Assembly (NCBI GenBank): GCA_017453255.1
Contig: JAFTKN010000006.1
Span: 1 to 45,855, forward strand
Source of the DNA: Clostridia bacterium
Lineage (GTDB): Bacteria; Bacillota; Clostridia; Oscillospirales; CAG-272
Direction: 5' to 3'
Length of the DNA: 45,855 nucleotides
Below the pieces are notes generated by a model that was not told where the DNA came from, searched no databases, and was given only the letters and a program-made list of their open reading frames with translations. The position numbers were made by a program, and so were the translations under genes. How positions within the stretch are numbered: the first letter of the stretch is position 1; each line of letters opens with the position of its first letter. This document shows positions 1-7,809 of the stretch, one piece after another.

Positions 1-80
1 CAAAGTCGCATAGTCGATTGTTATCGTCTGTTCAAGAAACAGCCTCTACACTCTCCTTGCTTCGTTTGAATTGCTACGCC

Positions 81-103
81 AAAAACAATAATCAATTGTT
101 TTT
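81..103. terminator. A/T-rich stem-loop, possible terminator of a gene to the left
   Basis: A perfect 9-bp inverted repeat (81-89 with 95-103) around a 5-nt loop ends in five T on the plus strand and, by symmetry, on the minus strand. It could end transcription entering from the left. No gene is visible on that side, so the assignment is weak. Confidence 0.3.
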
Positions 104-140
104 GACTTGCAAGCAACTTACAGACTTAGTTTACCTATAT

Positions 141-172
141 GAAATTCCCCATGCCTAAAGCTTGGGGATTTC
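141..172 (-). mobile_element. Possible IS200/IS605-family end hairpin (remnant)
   Basis: Read on the minus strand, a CCCC/GGGG-based stem encloses a TTTAG-type loop and is flanked by GAAAT/ATTTC arms with one bulged base. This shape is typical of the subterminal hairpins recognised by Y1 HUH transposases of the IS200/IS605 family. No tnpA or tnpB is present inside the window, so it is either the edge of an element lying to the left or a solo remnant. A second hairpin (221-229 with 239-247) and a direct repeat of 15 bp (5-19 and 258-272) lie close by. Confidence 0.35.
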
Positions 173-220
173 TCTTTTCATTTAGTTGTTTGCCGTGTTC
201 TGCAAGCACACCCACGGAAG

Positions 221-247
221 CCTCAAAGCTCATTCTTCGCTTTGAGG
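221..247. repeat. 9-bp inverted repeat (hairpin) in the left noncoding region
   Basis: CCTCAAAGC at 221-229 pairs with GCTTTGAGG at 239-247 around a 9-nt loop. There is no T-run, so it is not a clear terminator. It belongs to the same noncoding stretch as the IS-like hairpin. Apart from these hairpins and the promoter at 361-389, I see nothing else in 1-426. Confidence 0.35.
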
Positions 248-360
248 ACCCCCTGCCGTCGCATAGTCGATTAACTACGATAAGCCGAGAGAAAATTCCT
301 TTACTTGTAATAATGTTGTAATTTCTAACCTATGGTTGTCAAAAAGCAACCGATTGTTTA

Positions 361-389
361 TTGCATTTTTAGTTTTTTAATGATATAAT
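361..389 (+). promoter_or_regulatory. Sigma-A type promoter for the 427 gene
   Basis: TTGCAT at 361-366, a 17-bp spacer, then TATAAT at 384-389. It sits 37 bp upstream of the start codon at 427, with a GGGAGG ribosome binding site in between at 416-421. Confidence 0.65.
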
Positions 390-426
390 CAAATTACAAG
401 CAATTTTAGTTTTCTGGGAGGTAAAT

Positions 427-1233
427 ATGGAAAACAAACAAAATGATTTTAAATTTAGCAAATCGCTATTAGGAAAGCTTTTAGCCATTTTCAGCTTTGT
501 GCTTGCTGTCTTTTCATTAATTCTATTTTGTGTAGCATACTTAAATAATTCAAGCATTAATATGTCTGACACAATAAAGGGCTTACAGGTTGTATCCTGC
601 ATTACAATTATCATTTCAACAGGAATTTTTACTACCTACTACTTATTTTTCAGACACAAGAAAAATTATGACTTCATAATTTCAGTAGGATTAATTATAT
701 TATGTGTAGCTTATCTAATAACCATAATTTCAACCTTTGTTACACTTGCTGATGAAATAAGCAAAACAAGCAAGTATATAGACGTTTCTCCTAAAATAGT
801 TGAAGCTATTGCATCAATAGTAATCCCCGTTTTAACAATAGTGCTTTTTTCACTATCTGCATATTATGTTTTCAAAAAGAAGCCTAATATGTTAGCTGTT
901 TTTACTATAATTCCTGCTGTTATCACTTTGCTTGAATTTATCTCAATTCCTATGTTGACATCACTAACAGGCTCAGCCTTAGGTGATGGAGTTGGAAAGT
1001 TTTTAGAGTTTTTCGCTCTTTGCGAGGCTAGTGTTTACTGTTGTCTTTTTGTTCTTGGCTTAGATTTAAGCTGTGAATATAAGAAAAATGCAGAGTCTGA
1101 TGCTTCCATAGCTGAAGCTTCTTTAAACGCTCAGGACCTTGACGACGCAGATGTTAATTATGACGAGGCAATTAAAGAGGATATAGCTGATAAAGAATTA
1201 GAGGAAGAAGAAAACAACTTAGAAGCAGAGTAA
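427..1233 (+). CDS. Polytopic membrane protein of unknown function with acidic cytosolic-type tail
   Basis: A 268-residue protein I do not recognise. About five to six hydrophobic segments are visible (roughly residues 17-40, 52-74, 80-105, 130-150, 157-180 and 195-215). They are followed by a hydrophilic tail of about 45 residues rich in Asp and Glu and ending in a run of Glu/Asn/Leu. There is no signal peptide separate from the first membrane segment. The start is well supported by a GGGAGG ribosome binding site and a promoter at 361-389. A strong terminator follows directly, so the gene is probably monocistronic. Its neighbours do not suggest a role. Confidence is high that the gene is real and low for any function. 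Confidence 0.85.
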   Translation: MENKQNDFKFSKSLLGKLLAIFSFVLAVFSLILFCVAYLNNSSINMSDTIKGLQVVSCITIIISTGIFTTYYLFFRHKKNYDFIISVGLIILCVAYLITIISTFVTLADEISKTSKYIDVSPKIVEAIASIVIPVLTIVLFSLSAYYVFKKKPNMLAVFTIIPAVITLLEFISIPMLTSLTGSALGDGVGKFLEFFALCEASVYCCLFVLGLDLSCEYKKNAESDASIAEASLNAQDLDDADVNYDEAIKEDIADKELEEEENNLEAE

Positions 1234-1241
1234 CACCATTC

Positions 1242-1276
1242 AAAGCACCACAGCAAAATGCTGTGGTGCTTTTTTA
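1242..1276 (+). terminator. Intrinsic terminator of the 427-1233 gene
   Basis: A 12-bp GC-rich stem (AGCACCACAGC pairing with GCTGTGGTGCT) with a short A-rich loop, followed by TTTTTT. Confidence 0.9.
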
Positions 1277-1369
1277 TTTTCCAAAAATTTGTCCTTAAAT
1301 TTACACATACAAAAACTGACTTTGCGATAAAAATAATAGTAGCAGAAAATATTTTGTGGGGGGGTAAAT

Positions 1370-1570
1370 ATGGACAACAATTTGGGCTTTAAATTACCGC
1401 TTAGCTTTCAAATGGCACTTGCTCACAATCCAAAATCAATGAACGCATTTTTAAATATGGATATAGATAAGCAGGACAAAATTGTAAGTCAGGCTTGGAA
1501 AACTGAAACTAAGCGCGAAATGCAAATGCTTGTGGATAAATTAGCCGACAATCAGGAAGGCTTGATATAA
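1370..1570 (+). CDS. Small protein, possibly YdeI/OmdA-like
   Basis: A 66-residue soluble protein with a very strong G-rich ribosome binding site (GGGGGGG, 1358-1364) 5 nt before the ATG. The sequence (SFQMALAHNPKSMNAF near residues 12-27, then a charged helical half) resembles the C-terminal segment of YdeI/OmdA-type small proteins. In that family a short alpha-helical region follows a motif of the type 'al..np.a..~f..l'. This resemblance is from memory and not certain. It has no membrane segment and no cysteines. It is closed by a strong bidirectional terminator and lies between two unrelated genes, so it is probably transcribed alone. Confidence 0.7.
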   Translation: MDNNLGFKLPLSFQMALAHNPKSMNAFLNMDIDKQDKIVSQAWKTETKREMQMLVDKLADNQEGLI

Positions 1571-1575
1571 AAATC

Positions 1576-1612
1576 GCACCTTGAGAGCTTTTCTCAAGGT
1601 GCATCTTTTATT
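1576..1612. terminator. Bidirectional terminator between convergent genes
   Basis: GCACCTTGAGA (1576-1586) pairs with TCTCAAGGTGC (1592-1602). T-rich tracts flank both sides, so it can serve both the plus-strand small gene and the minus-strand gene ending at 1608. Confidence 0.85.
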
Positions 1613-2375
1613 CCATTTCTAAAATTGCTTTAAAGAGTCTTTTTGCGCCTTCAATTTCACTATTTTGTGTGGTGTAGATTTTTTCAACGCAGATTACTGT
1701 GTCGCTACTAAAAATTCCCTTTAAAATTGGATATTGCTTAGCAAAATTGGTCTTGCTAATTTCTATACCCTTTCCGTTGTAAATCATACCCTCGTCGATT
1801 ACATAATCCTGACCTAAGATATCCTTAATTGACATAAAGTAGCCCTTAAACTCGTCAAAGACCTCCTTACTCATTATGTAAAAAGCGACGTGGCCAGAGT
1901 TGATTTCTGAATTTATCCCCTTGTACGCCTCTTGATTTGCCTGCACACTTAAGATTTTACCAAAGGCACTTTCGTTTTCTTCATTATCTGCAATACCACC
2001 CTTGCCCTGATAGGTAACGGTTGTGAAATTAAGCATTACTTCTCCGTCGCCGTTATAATCCTCCATTACAGAGCAAAGTGCCTTTTGCATTTCATCATGA
2101 AGCGTACCAGTTATATAAACAGGTCCAAAATATGATACATTCAAGTCTGTTCTCTTAGTGCTTATCATTTGTGGAATTGTTATAAGCAAAACTACTAAGA
2201 AAAAGCTTATAATTATTATCTTCCACTTATGATTAAACCATAAATTTGCCCAGAATTTTCCCTGCTTTATTTCTTCCTTATCATCGTGAATTTTTATATT
2301 ATTTTCAACACCAAGCATCCTTTGACGCTTAGCCTCATTAGACTCATGAATTTCGGGTTGATTACTTTCGCTCAT
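1608..2375 (-). CDS. Single-pass membrane protein with extracytoplasmic domain, unknown function
   Basis: A 255-residue protein. It has a charged N-terminal cytosolic part of about 50 residues, one membrane segment at about 52-72, and a soluble C-terminal domain that should lie outside the cell by the positive-inside rule. I recognise no family. The outer domain contains a DYNGDGEV stretch resembling a calcium loop, but only one and with an incomplete ligand pattern. The start has a GGGAG ribosome binding site and a near-consensus promoter at 2404-2432. It shares its terminator with the convergent small gene. Similar one-TM hypothetical proteins are common in Clostridia. No enzymatic motif is visible. 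Confidence 0.8.
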   Translation of the reverse strand: MSESNQPEIHESNEAKRQRMLGVENNIKIHDDKEEIKQGKFWANLWFNHKWKIIIISFFLVVLLITIPQMISTKRTDLNVSYFGPVYITGTLHDEMQKALCSVMEDYNGDGEVMLNFTTVTYQGKGGIADNEENESAFGKILSVQANQEAYKGINSEINSGHVAFYIMSKEVFDEFKGYFMSIKDILGQDYVIDEGMIYNGKGIEISKTNFAKQYPILKGIFSSDTVICVEKIYTTQNSEIEGAKRLFKAILEME

Positions 2376-2403
2376 ATCGTTCTCCCTTTCATTTCTTTAT
2401 CTT

Positions 2404-2432
2404 ATTATACATTATATATTAAAAAAATTCAA
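2404..2432 (-). promoter_or_regulatory. Promoter for the 1608-2375 gene
   Basis: On the minus strand: TTGAAT (2427-2432), 17-bp spacer, TATAAT (2404-2409), followed by a GGGAG ribosome binding site before the ATG at 2375. The rest of the 2376-2632 gap holds no gene I can support. Confidence 0.7.
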
Positions 2433-2632
2433 CATAAGAAAAATAAAAGCAGAAATTTTATGCTCTCCCTGTCAAATAGACATAGTAAAAAGCAAAAAAT
2501 TTTCAAGACTATGAAAAAGGATTATATTATTTTATAGTCGGAATATCCTATTTCTTTTGTTAGAGCAAATATCACTCGTCACAAGTCGAATATAACTGCA
2601 TAGCAATAAAACTTGCCTCAGTTAAATAGAAT

Positions 2633-2660
2633 GCGTGATACTCCGTTAAGAGTATCACGC
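2633..2660 (-). terminator. Terminator of the downstream LRR gene
   Basis: An 11-bp perfect stem (2633-2643 with 2650-2660) lies 15 bp beyond the stop codon at 2676. The T-tract on the minus strand is weak (ATTCTATTT), but the stem is strong. Confidence 0.65.
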
Positions 2661-2675
2661 TAAGAATACATTTTA

Positions 2676-3110
2676 TTATGAATTTGATGAAACTAAGTTG
2701 TTATAGCTTATTGATACGTATTTTTTACCCTCGGCTATTTCGCCACTTTGTAAATATGAAACTGTCTTTTCATCACCATTTGTTTCAATTACGTATGCAC
2801 CTAAAATAACATTTGCTTCCATATGAGCAGCTGTTTCAAAGCCTACAACCTTAATTTCCATAATATCGTAGCCACGAGTTGTAAAGTCAACGCTTACTGC
2901 TCCGTTTTGAGCTACGCCCTCTGTACTTACAGCCTCGCTTGTTCCGAGCTTAGAATCTAAGCCTGCAAATAAGCCATAGCTTAAGGACTTACCTGTTTTC
3001 TCATATTCGCTAATTGCATTTTTATTAACTGTAAAGCCCATTAACATTCCACCATTACCATATAGAGGTGCTGAGTAGCCTTGGCAGATAAAGAGCGCTT
3101 TTGTTTCTAC
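2676..3110 (-). repeat. Direct repeat, copy 1: coding region of the shared LRR-protein C-terminal domain
   Basis: This segment matches 4594-5030 closely at the nucleotide level, including a long nearly identical run around the stop codon, while the N-terminal LRR parts are much more diverged. That pattern suggests gene duplication followed by divergence of the repeats, or gene conversion of the ends. Confidence 0.7.
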
Positions 3111-4472
3111 CTCTGTCTTGTGTTGGCAACCCTCGTTTGAGCAATCTTCAATTTTAGTACCTACGCTTGTATATCCGCTTGCGTACTCAATGGACGTTAC
3201 CAAAACGTGCTGAGGATTTTCTTGTGCTACTGTTATTCTACAATCACTACATACGCTTACGCAAGGATTTGATATAAATCCATGACTGCCTGATATTGCA
3301 AGAGGCTTACAATAGTTTTCTACAATTGTGTGTGCAGTTATTGTTTGACCTGGCTCGTAGGTCCAAGGACTTGCCTCGTCAAGATAATCAACAATCGTTG
3401 CACCTGTAACACCTGAGAAGGTGTTTGCATTGATAAGGGTCTTAGCTGTAATGCCATCGCCAATTAAAACGTATTCTATTTTCGCACTTGAATCACGGAA
3501 CGGATAAGATACACCAAATTGAACGTTACTTTGTATGTAAACAGTAAAGGTCTTTACATCTTGACCAGCTCTTGCTGAATGAAAAGCTTCATCTGCAATA
3601 GTTTTTAAGGTAGCAGGAAGCACAATTGACTGCATTTTATAGCAATGAGCAAATGCCTTGCTAGGAATATTTTCTAAGTTTGGTGGAAGGATTACTTCTA
3701 CTAAATTGTCGCAGTTTGCAGCAAAGTTGCCTTTCAAATCCTTTAATGAAGTGCAACCACTTAAGTCAAGTGATGTAATTGAATCGTTGTCGGTAAATGG
3801 TCCACCATAGCCACCACCTACTGAAGTTAGATTAGCACACTTGCTAAGGTCGAAATGCTCAAAGCCTGTCTTTTGGAAGGAATACTCCTGTATTTTTACA
3901 AGTGATGCTGGGAAACTAACAGTACCAGTAAGCGAGGTACAGCCGTTGAACGCATGACCACCTATTTCAGTCATACCCTCCACAAGAATAAGCTCGTTGG
4001 TAGCTACCATATTGGAGCACCCCTTAAATGCACTTCCTGTTAGCACCTTGAATTTTGGGAAGGTAATTTGGGTAAGACTGGTACAGTCTGAGAAGTTACC
4101 CTTTTTTATCTCAGCTACGCAATTTGGATTAAAGGTTATTTTTTCAACTGAACAACCTGTAAAAATACCATCGCCACTGATAAAGAAGGTATCAGTTGCT
4201 AAGAAGGTAAGTGTTTTTAAGCTTGTTGCCTTATTAAACATCACATTACATTCAATACCCTCAATTTCATCAGGGAATATGATGTCAGTTGCACTGTCCT
4301 TTGTGTAGCCATCTTGGAAGCCTATTACCTGATTTTCTTCTACAATAAATACAGTACCAAAATCAACAGTTCTTCCATCTGTTAATGTTACCTCATTTGC
4401 AGCGCTAACTGAAAATGCAAAAAGACAAATCAAAGTAGCTATGAACAAGGTAACTAAAATTTTCTTTTTCAT
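2676..4472 (-). CDS. Secreted leucine-rich-repeat (BspA-like) protein, copy 1
   Basis: A 598-residue protein with a clear Sec signal peptide (MKKK, hydrophobic core, SVSA cleavage site near residue 24). Residues about 55-330 carry BspA/LRR_5-type repeats of the 'F.gCtsL..i.lp..l..I...aF' kind. After these comes a cysteine-rich stretch (CxxxCxxC near residue 405, CxxxxC near 445), then a C-terminal domain of about 130 residues nearly identical to that of the neighbouring gene. No LPXTG sorting motif, SLH domain or C-terminal membrane anchor is present. BspA-like proteins are surface or secreted adhesion proteins in gut anaerobes and protozoa; a role in attachment or substrate contact is inferred. 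It has its own consensus promoter. Confidence 0.85.
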   Translation of the reverse strand: MKKKILVTLFIATLICLFAFSVSAANEVTLTDGRTVDFGTVFIVEENQVIGFQDGYTKDSATDIIFPDEIEGIECNVMFNKATSLKTLTFLATDTFFISGDGIFTGCSVEKITFNPNCVAEIKKGNFSDCTSLTQITFPKFKVLTGSAFKGCSNMVATNELILVEGMTEIGGHAFNGCTSLTGTVSFPASLVKIQEYSFQKTGFEHFDLSKCANLTSVGGGYGGPFTDNDSITSLDLSGCTSLKDLKGNFAANCDNLVEVILPPNLENIPSKAFAHCYKMQSIVLPATLKTIADEAFHSARAGQDVKTFTVYIQSNVQFGVSYPFRDSSAKIEYVLIGDGITAKTLINANTFSGVTGATIVDYLDEASPWTYEPGQTITAHTIVENYCKPLAISGSHGFISNPCVSVCSDCRITVAQENPQHVLVTSIEYASGYTSVGTKIEDCSNEGCQHKTEVETKALFICQGYSAPLYGNGGMLMGFTVNKNAISEYEKTGKSLSYGLFAGLDSKLGTSEAVSTEGVAQNGAVSVDFTTRGYDIMEIKVVGFETAAHMEANVILGAYVIETNGDEKTVSYLQSGEIAEGKKYVSISYNNLVSSNS

Positions 4473-4508
4473 CTTTCTCTCCTAAATAATAAATATTTAT
4501 ACACTTTA

Positions 4509-4537
4509 ATTATATAATAAATAATTGATTAAGTCAA
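4509..4537 (-). promoter_or_regulatory. Promoter for LRR copy 1
   Basis: Minus strand TTGACT (4532-4537), 17-bp spacer, perfect TATAAT (4509-4514). An AGGAGAG ribosome binding site lies 6 nt before the ATG at 4472. It shows that the second LRR gene can be expressed separately from the first. Confidence 0.8.
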
Positions 4538-4555
4538 TACAATATACAAAATTTT

Positions 4556-4589
4556 ACAAAAAAAATGCACCCCATAAGGAGTGCATTTT
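4556..4589 (-). terminator. Terminator of LRR copy 2
   Basis: AAAATGCACTCC pairs with GGGGTGCATTTT (one G-T) around a four-base loop, followed on the minus strand by a run of eight T. Confidence 0.85.
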
Positions 4590-4593
4590 GTTA

Positions 4594-5030
4594 TTATGAG
4601 TTTGATGAAACTAAGTTGTTATAGCTTATAGTTGCATACTTGTTTTCGCCCTCTGGTGAGCCTATCTGTAGATAAGAAACTGTCTTTTCTTCGCCATCTG
4701 TTTCAATTACATATGCACCTAAAATAAGCTGTGTTGCCTTGTGGTCGTCTGTCTTAAAGCCTACAACCTTAATTTCCATAATGTCATAGCCACGAGTTGT
4801 AAAGTCAACGCTTACTGCTCCATTTTGAGCTACGCCCTCTTTACTTACAGCCTCATTTGTACCAAGCTTAGTTAATGAGCCAGCAAATAAACCATAGCTT
4901 ACGGTCTTGTCTGTTGCGTCTGTATATGCACCGATTGCATTTTTATTAATTGCAAAGCCAATTAATACTCCACCATTACCTGTCAAAGGTCCTGAATAGC
5001 CTTGACAAATAAAGAGTGCCTCTGTGCTTT
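4594..5030 (-). repeat. Direct repeat, copy 2: coding region of the shared LRR-protein C-terminal domain
   Basis: Partner of 2676-3110. Both segments end in the same codons at the stop and encode the FICQGYS...NNLVSSNS domain. Confidence 0.7.
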
Positions 5031-6315
5031 CAGTTATGTTATGTGTGCACTTTGCGTTTTGACAAGCTGTAACCTTTTCACCATTTGATAAGAAGCTTGC
5101 ATATACGATTGTTGTTGTAACATTACCATCAACATGTTCAACCAAGTCTATGCCACAATCCGTACATGAGCTTACACATGCACTGATTTTATCGTCTGAA
5201 GGTGTGTGAACTCCTTCTGTGTATGCTTCACAGTAATTATAATCATACACTGCGTACTTACCACTCTTATCTTCAAGCGCCAAGTATTCTTCATATGAGA
5301 TAATTGTAGCTGCTACAGTCAAGAACGGGTCATTGTTGCTTGTATTTGTATTGGCAATAAGTGCTTCTAACTCTGCCTTAGTACCAACGAAGAATATTTT
5401 TTCAAGCTTAGGCTCTCTACCACTTTCTGCCTTGAATACATCGTTTGCAATTTCAGTTGTAGTGTTGCTGAGGTAAATAGTTGTAAGATTATTACAGCCC
5501 TTGAACATGGTATCATTAATTTTTGTAACTGTTGTTGGAATTATAATGCTTTCAATGCCTGTATGTTGAAAAATCCAAGAAGCACTGAGTGTTGTTGTGG
5601 TTGGAAGCTTAATACCTACGAATGGAACTGCGGTAAACGAACCATTTCCTACAATAGTAACTAACTTAGTATTTCTTAAATCAAGAACCTCCCCTTCAAA
5701 CAAAACCGTTTGGCCATAGGTTTGGCTAAATGTTTGACCACCACCAATTTGTCTTAATTCAGTCAGGTCCTCAAGGTTAATGTACTTTAGCTTTGGACAA
5801 CCACTAAACGCCTGTGCTTGGATAGCAACTGTGTCAAGTCTTAAATATGCATATTCAATAACCTTGTTAGCCCATGCAACTGTTTTAACACAGTTAACGG
5901 GCTGCCCTATGTTTCCACCAGCGTTAATAAGCACATCATCGTCCATCAAATTGAGTACGACGATATTACCTCCATCAATTGTGCCACTTTCAAGACCAAT
6001 TTGGATTTTTGTAACTTCATATGCATTTTTTGAACCTACTGTTGAGTTACCTACGGGGAATACGTAGCTACCTGCCGTATAAATCATTCTTGAGTCGTCT
6101 GCACGAATTGATTGAAGGTTGCCGTCTGCGTCATTATACCAAATTAGTGCGTTGCCCTCGCTATCGAACAAATTGCACTCTGTACCACTGTCGAGTGTAA
6201 CCTTAGCATTTAGGTCAACCTTGCCATTATGCACGCTTTCTGCACCTACAGAAATTACAAGAAAGCAAGCAAGTAATGACAAAAGTGCTATAAAAAGCAA
6301 AAGTTTCTTTTTCAT
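4594..6315 (-). CDS. Secreted leucine-rich-repeat (BspA-like) protein, copy 2
   Basis: A 573-residue paralogue of the neighbouring LRR protein. It has a signal peptide (MKKK, hydrophobic core, SVGA near residue 25) and LRR_5-type repeats from about residue 150 to 330. The same cysteine pattern follows (CxxxCxxC near residue 382, CxxxxC near 420), and the C-terminal domain is highly conserved, ending in NNLVSSNS as in copy 1. The first 150 residues differ from copy 1 and show weaker repeat character. It has no anchor motif. It carries its own promoter and terminator, so the pair are tandem paralogues rather than an operon. The conserved C-terminus may mediate export, cell-surface retention or partner binding; this is inference. 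Confidence 0.85.
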   Translation of the reverse strand: MKKKLLLFIALLSLLACFLVISVGAESVHNGKVDLNAKVTLDSGTECNLFDSEGNALIWYNDADGNLQSIRADDSRMIYTAGSYVFPVGNSTVGSKNAYEVTKIQIGLESGTIDGGNIVVLNLMDDDVLINAGGNIGQPVNCVKTVAWANKVIEYAYLRLDTVAIQAQAFSGCPKLKYINLEDLTELRQIGGGQTFSQTYGQTVLFEGEVLDLRNTKLVTIVGNGSFTAVPFVGIKLPTTTTLSASWIFQHTGIESIIIPTTVTKINDTMFKGCNNLTTIYLSNTTTEIANDVFKAESGREPKLEKIFFVGTKAELEALIANTNTSNNDPFLTVAATIISYEEYLALEDKSGKYAVYDYNYCEAYTEGVHTPSDDKISACVSSCTDCGIDLVEHVDGNVTTTIVYASFLSNGEKVTACQNAKCTHNITESTEALFICQGYSGPLTGNGGVLIGFAINKNAIGAYTDATDKTVSYGLFAGSLTKLGTNEAVSKEGVAQNGAVSVDFTTRGYDIMEIKVVGFKTDDHKATQLILGAYVIETDGEEKTVSYLQIGSPEGENKYATISYNNLVSSNS

Positions 6316-6355
6316 TTTCTTAGTTTCTCCTATATTATTATAGTTTTACATTTTT

Positions 6356-6384
6356 AATATACCATATGCTTATAGGAAAATCAA
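6356..6384 (-). promoter_or_regulatory. Promoter for LRR copy 2
   Basis: Minus strand TTGATT (6379-6384), 17-bp spacer, TATATT (6356-6361), 41 bp upstream of the start codon at 6315. Confidence 0.7.
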
Positions 6385-6436
6385 CATATTTTTGAATAAA
6401 ATTCCAAATTAGATTAATTTTGTGAATTTTGCACAA

Positions 6437-6469
6437 CAAAAAGGAGCATGTCAATTAAGACTGCTCCTT
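6437..6469 (-). terminator. Terminator of the GH78-melA operon
   Basis: An 8-bp stem (AAGGAGCA at 6441-6448 with TGCTCCTT at 6462-6469) followed on the minus strand by TTTTT. It lies directly after the melA stop. Confidence 0.75.
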
Positions 6470-6474
6470 AGCGC

Positions 6475-7794
6475 TTAAAATATGGAATAGCCTGCTTTTT
6501 CGTGAGCCTCAAAAAGCTCATCACAGAGTGCTACTATTTCATCGGTTGAAAGCTGTGCACCAGTATGTGGGTCAAGCATTGCGGCTTGATAAATTTTTTG
6601 CTTATCCATAGTATGTGCTGCTTCAATGGTTAGCATTTGTGCATAGATATTTGAGCTATTCATTGCTGCAAGCTGAAGTGGAAGTTCACCTATAAAGGTT
6701 GGGTGTATTCCTTCTCCATCTACTAAGCATGGTACTTCAACGCATGCGTCGTAGGGTAAATTTGTAATCAGTCCACAGTTAAGCACGTTACCACCAATTT
6801 TGTATGGGGTATTTGTATATATCGCTTCCATTATGTGAGATGCGTATTCCTTTGAACGTGTATGCTCTATTTTACCACCAGACATTAATTCCTCATATTG
6901 CTTTTGCCAGCCAGCAATTTGATTGATACAGCGACGAGGATATTCGTCAAGAGGGATATTGAATTTTTCAATCAAATCCTCTCTTTGTGCTTTAATGTAA
7001 AATGGGTTATATTCTGCATTGTGCTCGCTTGACTCTGTGCAGTAATATCCGAGCTTATCAATATAGTCATAGCGCACCATGTCACCATGCTTTTCCTTAG
7101 CATTTTTCTCTTTTGCACGCTTTCTAATTTCTGGGTAGAGGTCGTTTCCGTCCTTATCTGTAATTTCAAGAAGCCAGCCCATATGGTTGATGCCTGCTAT
7201 CTTTTCGAGTCTGCCCTCGAGCTTATCCTCCATAGAAAGAGCCTTCAAAAGCTCCTTTGTACAGCATTGAACGCTATGGCAAAGACCAACTGTTTTCACC
7301 TTTGTATAGCGTAGCATATAGCCTGTAAGCATAGCCATCGGATTTGTGTAATTCAAAAACCACGCATTAGGACAAACCTCCTCTATGTCCTTAGCAAAAT
7401 CCTTCAAAACGTGGATAGTGCGAAGGGCACGGAATATACCACCAATACCAAGTGTATCTCCAATAGTTTGACGTAGTCCGTATTTCTTTGGAATTTCAAA
7501 ATCTATGATTGTGCAAGGGTCATATAGTCCGACCTGTATCGCATTTACAACAAAATTAGCATTTCTAAGTGCGTCCTTTCTTTGCTCAACACCCAGATAT
7601 TTTTTAACTGTTGCACGTCCCTCGTTAATATTCTCATTCATTTTAGAAATCAGCAAATAGGACTCCTCTAATCTATGCTCATCAATATCATATAATGCAA
7701 TTTCTACATCGTGAAATGCTTCACATAGCATTGTATCTCCAAGCACGTTTTTTGAAAAGACGGTGCTACCTGCACCCATAAATGTTACTTTCAT
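6475..7794 (-). CDS. melA: GH4 alpha-galactosidase (MelA type)
   Basis: A 439-residue cytosolic enzyme of glycoside hydrolase family 4, which cleaves alpha-galactosides by an NAD+- and Mn2+-dependent redox-elimination mechanism. The order of motifs matches the MelA branch: an N-terminal Rossmann GAGS motif (residues 7-10), DTLGIGGIFRALRTI, NYTNPMAM, the metal-site CHSVQ (about 172-176), GINHMGW (His about 202) and ESSEHNAEY. The whole chain aligns by eye with E. coli MelA, including PLDEYPRRC and DPHTGA near the end. It follows the GH78 gene by 15 bp, so the two are co-transcribed. No permease is present nearby. An alternative GH4 specificity cannot be excluded without assay. Confidence 0.88.
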   Translation of the reverse strand: MKVTFMGAGSTVFSKNVLGDTMLCEAFHDVEIALYDIDEHRLEESYLLISKMNENINEGRATVKKYLGVEQRKDALRNANFVVNAIQVGLYDPCTIIDFEIPKKYGLRQTIGDTLGIGGIFRALRTIHVLKDFAKDIEEVCPNAWFLNYTNPMAMLTGYMLRYTKVKTVGLCHSVQCCTKELLKALSMEDKLEGRLEKIAGINHMGWLLEITDKDGNDLYPEIRKRAKEKNAKEKHGDMVRYDYIDKLGYYCTESSEHNAEYNPFYIKAQREDLIEKFNIPLDEYPRRCINQIAGWQKQYEELMSGGKIEHTRSKEYASHIMEAIYTNTPYKIGGNVLNCGLITNLPYDACVEVPCLVDGEGIHPTFIGELPLQLAAMNSSNIYAQMLTIEAAHTMDKQKIYQAAMLDPHTGAQLSTDEIVALCDELFEAHEKAGYSIF

Positions 7795-7809
7795 AATTTA
7801 TCTCCTAAA

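Noticed and set aside
139..321. 60-codon plus-strand reading frame at the left edge
   Set aside because: It runs through two hairpins, has no ribosome binding site and has odd composition; better explained as noncoding sequence of an insertion-element-like region.
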